A stretch of 64,000 nucleotides of DNA from Desulfatitalea sp. BRH_c12 (GTDB taxonomy: Bacteria; Desulfobacterota; Desulfobacteria; Desulfobacterales; Desulfosarcinaceae): the NCBI GenBank assembly GCA_000961655.1, contig LADR01000053.1, positions 1-64,000 on the forward strand, written 5' to 3'. A program made the translations under genes and the position numbers. Below are positions 1-9,200 of the stretch, piece by piece; the first letter of the stretch is position 1, and each line of letters begins with the position of its first letter. The notes under the pieces are model-generated. The model was given only the letters and a program-made list of their open reading frames with translations, was not told where the DNA came from and searched no databases.

Positions 1-1
1 C

Positions 2-166
2 GTGGCCGGGGCATCCCTTCCCGCGGCGGCTGCCCCGGCCACCGCGCGGATCGAAGCGGATGCGGACAGCACCATCAGCCGGCATATGGACCGGCAGCTA
101 GAATTGATGAACCAGCAGCTTACGGTGATGGCCGAGCAACTCAACGTGCTGGATGGCACAGCGTGA
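2..166 (+). CDS. 3' end of an upstream PKS/NRPS megasynthase (partial)
   Basis: The window opens inside a reading frame (frame 2) that ends at the TGA at 164-166. About 54 residues are visible. They are Ala/Pro-rich and then form an amphipathic segment with the pattern RQLELMNQQLTVMAEQLNVL. Almost the same heptad-like segment occurs in the next protein, right after its first carrier domain. This is the kind of coiled-coil linker found after carrier proteins, so the gene is inferred to be an upstream megasynthase subunit ending in a carrier domain plus a docking-like tail. It stops 79 bases before the next likely start and is probably cotranscribed with it. The catalytic domains lie outside the window, so nothing can be said about its substrate. 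Confidence 0.6.
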   Translation: MAGASLPAAAAPATARIEADADSTISRHMDRQLELMNQQLTVMAEQLNVLDGTA

Positions 167-245
167 GGTCATCGGCAGGTCCTGCGCAACCGGCAGGCTT
201 CTCAAACAGAATGTCGATCCGGGCAGATATAGGAGAAAAGAAAAA

Positions 246-3200
246 ATGAGTTCGCGGAGTGCTGACAGTACAGAAATTGATGCCATCTACGCCGAAACAG
301 TGCATGACCACCTGAATCGACTATCCAGGTTCTATGTCTTACGGGCGTTTAAAGAGACCGGTGTCCTGGTTCGTTCGGGCGAACAGTATCCCACGCAGGC
401 CCTGAAGGAAAAAATGGGGCTGGCCCCTGAGTACGGACGGCTGTTCGGCGTCTTGCTGATCGTCTTGAAGAATGCGGGGTTCATCTCTCTTCAGGACGAT
501 ACGGTCACGGCTTTGGATGCGGTGGATAACTTCGGGATTCAGGAGATAACCCAAGCTGCCGGCGATCTTCAGCAGGAGATCGCGAAGACCTATCCCGAGA
601 TTGCCGTTACCATGCGATCGCTGTCCCAGTGCATGGCGCACTACGCGGCTGTCCTTAGCGGCAAGATGACATCTGACGAGGCTCTTTTCCCCAACGGGTC
701 GCTGGATCTTGTTGAGAATTTATACACCAACAACACCATTCAGGATTTTTTCAGCAGATGTGTTGGCCGACAGGTCAAAGAATACGTCGCACACCTGGCC
801 GACCCATCGCCTTCGGTGGAAATTTCGATTCTCGAGATCGGCGCGGGCACAGGCAGTACAACTGCGCATATCCTGAAGCAGATCAACGGCCACGGGAATG
901 TTGCGTACTGCTATACCGATATCGCACCGGTGTTTACCCAGCACGGTAAACGTAAATTCGGGGCCGGCTATCCGTTTATGACATTCAAGACGCTTGATAT
1001 TGAGGAACCACTCGCGGGGCAGGGGATTGCGCGCGGCGTATGGGACATGGTTGTCGCCTCGAACGTGCTGCATTCAACGGCCCGGATAGAAGACACCCTT
1101 GGCCAGGTCAGCCAGTTGTTGAAGCCAGGCGGCATCCTGATCATGAATGAGGTGAGTCGATTTCAGGAGATCGTCAACGTGATCTTCGGTCTGACCAGGG
1201 GCTGGTGGCTTTTCGAGGATCCCGATCGCCGCATCGCGCATTGTCCGTCCCTGAGTTTTGCCGGCTGGAAAGCCAGCCTGGAAGCAGCCGGCTTTCGCCA
1301 TGTGAGACATTCCGGGCTGCCTGAAGATTCGGAGAGTGACCCCATGCAGTGTGTCATTGTTGCCGAGCGCAACGGCGCCGGCGAGATGCGCGGCGAGACA
1401 GATGCGGCCGATCATGACCGGACGCCAGCCGTGATCGACAGCGGTGAACGCAACCTTTCCCAAAACGGCCGGCGCGAGCGGATTGCAGCGGAAGTGCGCG
1501 AATTGATGTATCAGTCCTCGGAGATCGCGATCGGCGGACCTGAGGGTGACACGAACCTGTTCGAGCTGGGATTTGCGTCGTTGATGATCGCGCGGCTGAA
1601 GGATCTGATCAAACGGACCTACGGGCTGGATGTGCAGATGAGCTGGTTTTACAGCCGGCTCGATACGTTCAACAAGACCGTGGACTATATCGACCAGGAA
1701 TCCGCACCGGACTGTGCGCCGGCGCCGGCCCAGGCGCAGGCTCAAACTCTAGCTCAAGCAGCGCTTCCTGCTGCCACAGTGCCGCATGCAGCGCGCATGG
1801 AAGCAGGCGTGGACGGCATCATCAACCGGCAAATCGAACTGATGACCCGGCAGCTTACGGTGATGTCCGATCAGCTCAGTGTGCTGAGAGGTGCCGGTAA
1901 CGGCAACCGGCAGGCATTGCTCGCCCAGCAGAGTTCCCTGCTGCAGACGTTGCGCCCGGACAAAAACGACAGTGCACACACCACACCCCTTGCAGCGAAG
2001 CCGGTGGTGAAGCCGGCGCTAAAAAGGGAAGAGTATGTGGCCTACCGCGGCGTGACCGGCCGGGAAAAGATAGAGTTGAACACCCGCCAGCAGGAGCATC
2101 TGAAAAAGTTGATTGGATGGTACACAGGACTTACGCCGGGGTCGAAAGAGCGCACCGGAAAGTACCGGCCGGTCTTTGCCAATACACGCAACATTGCAGG
2201 CTTCAGACCCGAATGGAAAGAGATGATTTACCAGATCATCGTGGATCGGGCGAGTGGCGCGCATTTTACGGATGTCGACGGCAGGGACTACCTGGATGTG
2301 TCGATGGGCTTCGGCGTGTACCTGCTCGGCCACAATCCGCCCTTCGTGCAAGCGGCGCTGCAACGCGAGCTTAGCCAGGGGACCCCGATCGGGCCGATGT
2401 CGAACCGTGCCGGCGAGGTCGCAACACTGATCCACGAGTTGACCGGGGTAGACAGAGCCGCCTTCTTCAATACCGGGACCGAAGCGGTCATGGCGGCACT
2501 GCGGATTGCGCGGACCGTCACCGGCAGAAAGAAGGTGGCCCTGTTTTCGAGTTCCTACCACGGACACTTTGACGGCGTGCTGGCCGTGAAAGAATATGAC
2601 GGCCCTGTCGGCCGCGCGGTGCCGATGTCGCCCGGCACACCGCCCGAGATGGTGCAAGACATCTATGTGCTCGACTACGGAACCGATGAAGCGCTTGAAT
2701 TTCTGGAAGCGCATGGCCGTGAGCTTGCAGCCGTGCTGGTGGAGCCCGTGCAGAGCCGGAGACCGGACTTTGCGCCGGCGGGCTTTCTCAAAAGATTGCG
2801 CGAGATCACGACCGCCTCGGATGCCGCCTTGATCTTCGACGAAGTAATTTTAGGGTTCCGGACCCACCCGGGAGGGGCGCAGGCCTGGTTCGATATCCGG
2901 GCCGACATCGTCACCTACGGCAAGGTGGTCGGCGGCGGCTTGCCGATCGGCGTTGTGGCCGGCAAGGCCCACTATCTGGATGCGGTCGACGGCGGAATGT
3001 GGTACTACGGCGACAAATCGTTTCCGGAGCGGGAGAACACCTTCATCGCCGGCACCTTCAACCATCACCCGCTCGCAATGGCCGGCGCCCATGCGGTGCT
3101 AACGCATCTCAAGCAGTCCGGTCCCGCGTTGCAGGAGAACTTGAACCGGCGCACCGCTGAGCTTGCCCAGCGCCTCAACACGTACTTCGAAGGCCAAGGG

Positions 3201-6200
3201 CTGTCGATCCGCATGACCCATTTCGGCTCCCTGTTCCGTATCCCCGTCAAGGGCGATCAGGAGCTATTATACTACCATCTGCTCTCCCGGGGGATCTACA
3301 TCTGGGAGGGACGCAACTGCTTCTTGTCCACCGCGCATTCGGATGAAGATATCGCCTTTTTCGAAAAATCCATCCATGAGAGCATCGAAGAGATGCGCGC
3401 GGGAGGCCTTTTCGCGGGCGCTAAAAAGCCTGTGTCTGCCACTGCCCAAACGGATCAGGCCGTTACCTTTCCGATGTCATCCGCGCAAAAGCGGCTCTAC
3501 ATCGTGAGCCGTATGGAAGGCGGAGAACTGGCGTATCACATCAACGGCGCGCTGTTTATCGACGGCGCCCTTGACCGGGAAAAGATCGAACAGTGCTTTC
3601 AAACGATCATCCGCCGTCATGAAAGCCTGCGCACAGGTTTCGAGATCGTGGAAGACAATTTGTTGCAGCGGGTTTATGACACGGTTGAATTCACGGTGGC
3701 GCACAGTGACCGAGCGCCTGAAGAGATCGATGCCATCGTGAAAGATTTCATAAAACCTTTCGATCTGGCCAAGCCGCCGCTCATCCGGGTGGGGCTTCTG
3801 CGGCTGTCGCCCGAGCGCCATTTTCTGATGATCGATGCCCACCATATCGTGATCGACGGCATATCGCTGATTATCCTTGCACAGGAATTTATGCGTACCT
3901 ACGCGGGGGAACCTTTGCTCCCGGTGTCATTGCGCTATCGGGACTATGTGGCCTGGGAGCAGAAGCTGATCGGTTCCGAAGCCCTCAAAACGCAGGAGGC
4001 CTTCTGGCTGGACAGGCTCTCCGGCAAATTGCCCGTGCTGCGGTTGCCCTTCGATTTTGCGAGACCCCCCAGGCAGAGTTTTGAAGGCGGGGTCATTCGT
4101 TCCTGTTTCGAACCGGGCCCGACCGGGGCTCTGAAGGCCCTGGCCAAAAAGCACGGATCCACGCTTTACATGGTCCTGTTTGCCGCCTTCAATGTACTGC
4201 TGCACAAGCTGAGCGGCGCGTCGGATATTATTACCGCGACCAGTTCCAGCGGCCGGGATCACCTGGGCTTCGACGGCATTTTCGGCATGTGCACCAACAC
4301 CCTGGTCATGCGCAACAGCCTGGACGGAAGCCAGCCCTTCACACAGTTTCTCGATACGGTCAAGAAGAGCTGCCTGCAAGCCTTCGAGCATCAGGATTAT
4401 CCGTTTGAACTTCTCGTCAAGCAGTTGAACCTTCCGAGGGACGTCAGTCGTAACCCGCTGGTCGATGTGTTTTTTGTCTACGAAGAAGCGGACGAACGGG
4501 TGGTCAAACTGAAAGATCTGACTTTTACGCCTTACGACTACGAAAAGCAGGCCTGCGCTTTCGATCTTCTACTAGAAGTAATCGAGGAAGGCGGACAACT
4601 GCACCTGAACCTGGAGTATTGCGCCGCACTCTTCAAAAGAGACACCGTCCAAAGATTTTCGCGTTACTTCATGGCCATCCTCGATCAGATCAATGCAAAC
4701 CCTTCCGCCGTGCTGGATGACATTGCGTTGCAGTCGGTATCGCAGCAAGCGCAGCGCCAAATAAATTGCATACCGCACCGGCCGACAGCGGACGGCCGTG
4801 GCCCGCTTTCCCATCACCAGGACAGATTGTGGTTCGTGGAACGTTTCGAGGCCGGCTATCTGTATGCAGCCAGCCCTGTGTACTACAACATGCCGTTGAT
4901 GCTGCATATCACCGGAACGCCTGACCCCGTTGCGCTGCAAGAGGGCCTGAACCGGATTGTCGAACGGCACGCCATCCTGAGGACGGCCATCATCACATCC
5001 GATGGACGGGCGTTCCAGACCGTGATGCCGCACAGTTCGCTGAGCTTGTCGATCGAAGAACTGCCGGTCCGGACAGGTCAGGATGTGATCGGCGTCTTGC
5101 GCGCACGGGCCCTGGAAGAGATCAGGCGTCCGTTTTGCATGGAACAGGGGTCCCTGATCCGTGCGGCGCTCTTCACCGGTGGCAACCAAGCGCATGTGTT
5201 GGTCATTACGCTGCACCATATCATTGCCGATCCAGGGTCGCTCCAGCTTGTCGCACGGGAGTTGGCCGCTTTTTATAACGGCATCACCACCGGTGAGACA
5301 ACGCCTGTGCCCGAGCCGGTCATACAGTTCGCCGACTTTGCAGCATGGGAAAAAGAGCGCTGCGAGGATCTGCTGGCTGACAAACTGTTGGCCCTGCGGG
5401 CGAAACTCGACGGCAAGATTCAGGCCCTGGAACTTCCCACGGATCGGCCCCGGCCGGCGATACACACCTATCATGACGGCACCTGCGCGTTCGCCTTGCC
5501 CCAGGCGATTTCCCAGCAGCTCAAAACCCTGGCGGACCAGGAAGGCGTTGCGCTGGATACGCTTCTGCTGGCTGCCTTTCAAACACTGCTGCATCGCTAT
5601 TCCGGCCAGGAAACGGTCGTCATCGGAACACCTGCCGCGCGCAGAGACCGCAAGGAGACCGTGGATGTGATCGGTCCCTTTGCGAATCTGCTTGTCATTC
5701 CCTCGGACTTTGCCAGTCAGCCCTCCTTCAGGGAACTGCTCGCCCAGGTGGCGCGCAGCGTCAGCGCGATTTTCGACTACCGCGAGGTACCCTTCGACCA
5801 GCTTGTTCTGGCGCTGCACCCTGAAAAGGATATGAGCCGCACAGCGTTGTTTGATGTGTTGTTTCAGGTCCGGGATGCCCGGGTGCCACTGCCGTCCATG
5901 AACGGGTTGCACACAACGGCCATCGAGACGAATCTCGGCTGGGGCAAATATGACCTCAACCTTTGCGTGGCGGATGAACCGCAAGGGCTGTCGGGCATCA
6001 TGGTGTACAACACGGATCTTTTTGACGAAGCCACCATCGCGGCGATGAACCGGCACTATCGTGTGCTGCTCGAAAGCATTGTCGACGATCCGTCCCGGCC
6101 GGTGACGGCGCTGCGCCTGTTGACGGCCGAAGAAGAACAGCGGCAGCTTTTTGAATGGAATGCCACCACCGCCAACTATCCGACCCACAAGACCCTTCAT

Positions 6201-9200
6201 CAGCTCTTCGAAGAACAGGTCGAAAAGAACCCTGAGCACACGGCCGTGCTGATCGGCGAAGAAGCGCTGACCTACAGGGAACTTAACTGCAAAGCGAATC
6301 AGCTGGCCCATTATCTTGGCAAGCAAGGCGTGGGGCCGGACCGCTTCGTAGGCATTTGCATGGACCGTTCGACAGACATGATCGTGGCCATGCTCGCCAT
6401 CCTCAAGGCAGGCGGGGCGTACGTGCCGCTGGATCCTTCTTACCCGAAGGACAGGCTGCAATTTATGCTTGAAGATACCGAATTGCCGCTGGTGATCACG
6501 CAGACGCATGTCCGGCGTGTGCTTCCGCAATGCGCGGCAGCGCTCGTTGTGGTGGATGATGACAAGGACCTCATCGCCCGGGAGAGCGAAGAAAATCCCG
6601 AAAACCGCAACAGCCCGGATCATCTTGCGTATGTGATCTACACGTCGGGTTCTACCGGTACGCCCAAGGGCGTGTTGATCACCCATCGCAATGTGGTGCG
6701 ATTGATGACCAACGACCAGTTCCTGTTTGACTTCACGGAAAATGATATCTGGACGATGTTCCATTCGTACTGCTTTGACTTCTCGGTGTGGGAGATGTAC
6801 GGCGCACTGCTGTATGGGGCCAAGCTCGTGATCGTGCCGGCAGAGGTCGCCCGCGATTCTGAAAAGTTTCTGGCCCTGCTGAAAGAGCAGCAGGTCACGA
6901 TCCTGAACCAGACCCCCCGGTCTTTTTACAACCTTGCCGGGCTGGCGGCTGCCGCGCCGGACACGCAGTTGGCGCTGCGCTACGTGATATTCGGGGGCGA
7001 AGCCTTGAAGCCGTCCATGCTGAAAGCGTTTCGTGAAGCATATCCCGCGGTGCGGCTGATTAATATGTACGGCATCACCGAGACCACGGTGCATGTCACT
7101 TACAAGGAAATCAGCGACGCGCACATCGCGTCCAATCAAAGCAACGTCGGCCGGCCCATCCCGACTCTGACCGCTTACATCATGAACAAAGACTTGCAAT
7201 TGCTGCCGGTCGGGGTGCCCGGTGAATTGCTCGTGGGCGGTGCGGGGGTCGCCAGGGGCTATCTGAACAGGGACGATCTGACCCAAGAAAAATTCGTCGT
7301 CAATCCCTATAACGCCGGCGAGCGATTGTACCGCTCCGGAGATCTTGCGAAACGGTTGCCCAATGGCGACATCGTCTATCTGGGCAGGATCGACCAGCAG
7401 GTGAAAATACGCGGCTACCGGATCGAACGGGGCGAAATCGAAGCAGTCCTGCTCAGGCATCCGCAAATCGGTCAGGCCGCGGTGCTCGACCACGAAGATG
7501 ACGCGGGCGACCGCTTCCTGTGTGCCTATCTGGTCACCGATGAAGCGCTTCAGGTCGACGCATTGCGAAGCTATCTGGGCACTACGCTGCCCGACTATAT
7601 GATTCCGGCGCGCTTTTTACGGATAGAACAGATGCCGTTGACGTCCAATGGAAAAGTAGATAGCAACGCCTTGTTGTCCGTCGAAGGCACGGGGCTGATG
7701 CAGGGCACCGGATTCAGCGGCCCCGCAACGGACCATGAGGCGCTGCTGGTCAGTATATGGAAAGCGGTCCTGGGCCGGGAGGAGATCGGCGTTCTGGACA
7801 ATTACTTCGCCCTGGGCGGGGATTCCATCAAAGCGATCCAGATCCTGTCACGCCTCAATCAGCATCATCTCAAGCTCGAAGTCCGCCATCTTTTCGAGAC
7901 ACCCACCATCCGCGCCCTGGCCAGAAAACTCTCTGCGGGCAACCGTATTCCGCACCAGGGAGTGATCACCGGCCAGGTGCCGCTGACGGCGATTCAGACC
8001 TGGTTCTTCGAAGCGCATGCGAGTGACTCCGATCACTACGCGCAGGCGGTTTTGCTGCGCGCGAAAGCCCCGGTCGATGAAAGGGCGCTGAAACAGGCGC
8101 TGGAAAAGTTGCAGGCGCATCATGACAGCTTGCGAATGGTCTTCGCAATCGAAGGCGACGCCATTGTGCAAGAAATTGGCGGTTTGGACTATCCCCTCGA
8201 CCTTACGGTCGTCGACCTGAAAGGCAAGCCCAATGCCCCGGCGGAACTGGACAGGCTATGTGCCCAGGTCCCCCCGGCCCTTAGAATAGGCAAGGGCCCG
8301 ATGATGAAAACGGTCCTGTTCAGACAGGAGGACACAGACCGCATCCTGATCGTCATTCATCATCTTGCGGTTGACGGGGTGTCGTGGCGGATACTGATCG
8401 AAGATCTCGAGGGGTGTTACGCGCAGACCCTGGCCGGTCGCGTGCCGGCGTTGCCGCCCAAGACCGATTCTTTTCAGATGTGGGCGCAGCAGATCGCCCA
8501 GTACAGTTCGCATCCGCAGTTGCTCGAAGAGCTCCCCTTCTGGCAGCACATCGCGCAGTGCGATGCTCTGGCCATACCGCCTGACTTCGCCTGCGCAACC
8601 AATCGCTATGCAGATTTGGGCACCGTTTTTGTGGAACTGGGCCCCGACGACACCCTGGCGCTTACGACCCGGGCCAATCGCGCCTACCACACCGAGGTGA
8701 ACGATCTGCTGCTGACCGCTTTCGGCCGGGCTTTGCAAAAGTGCTTCGGAACCTGCAAAGGCGTTATCGAGATCGAGGGACACGGCCGCGAAGCGCTTTT
8801 CGCGGATATCGACATCGGCAGGACCGTGGGCTGGTTCACAAGTATCTATCCGGTCCTGATCGATATGGCAGAATCCGACGATCCGGGCGTACAGATCAAG
8901 CAGGTCAAAGAGGGGCTGAGACGGATCCCCAACAAGGGAATCGGCTACGGTATCCTCAAATATCTTTCGCCTGGCGCGCAGAGGCGTGCATTGCAGTCCG
9001 GTCGCGGCGCGCGGATACTTTTCAACTATCTGGGCAGCTTCGATGGCGGTGCGCAAGACCGGTTCGGCATCGATGCGCAAAGTGCCCCCAATACCGTCGG
9101 CGGCGGGTTGGCGCGCGAAAGTGAGATCGTGCTCGAAGGCGCGGTCATCGGCGGCCGGCTCAAACTCAGCTTGAGCTACAACACCAAAGCCCACCGCAAA

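Noticed and set aside
4572-7493. 973-aa open frame on the minus strand inside the megasynthase gene
   Set aside because: It lies exactly antisense to recognisable C and A domains, has no family motif and is explained by high-GC codon bias of the real gene.
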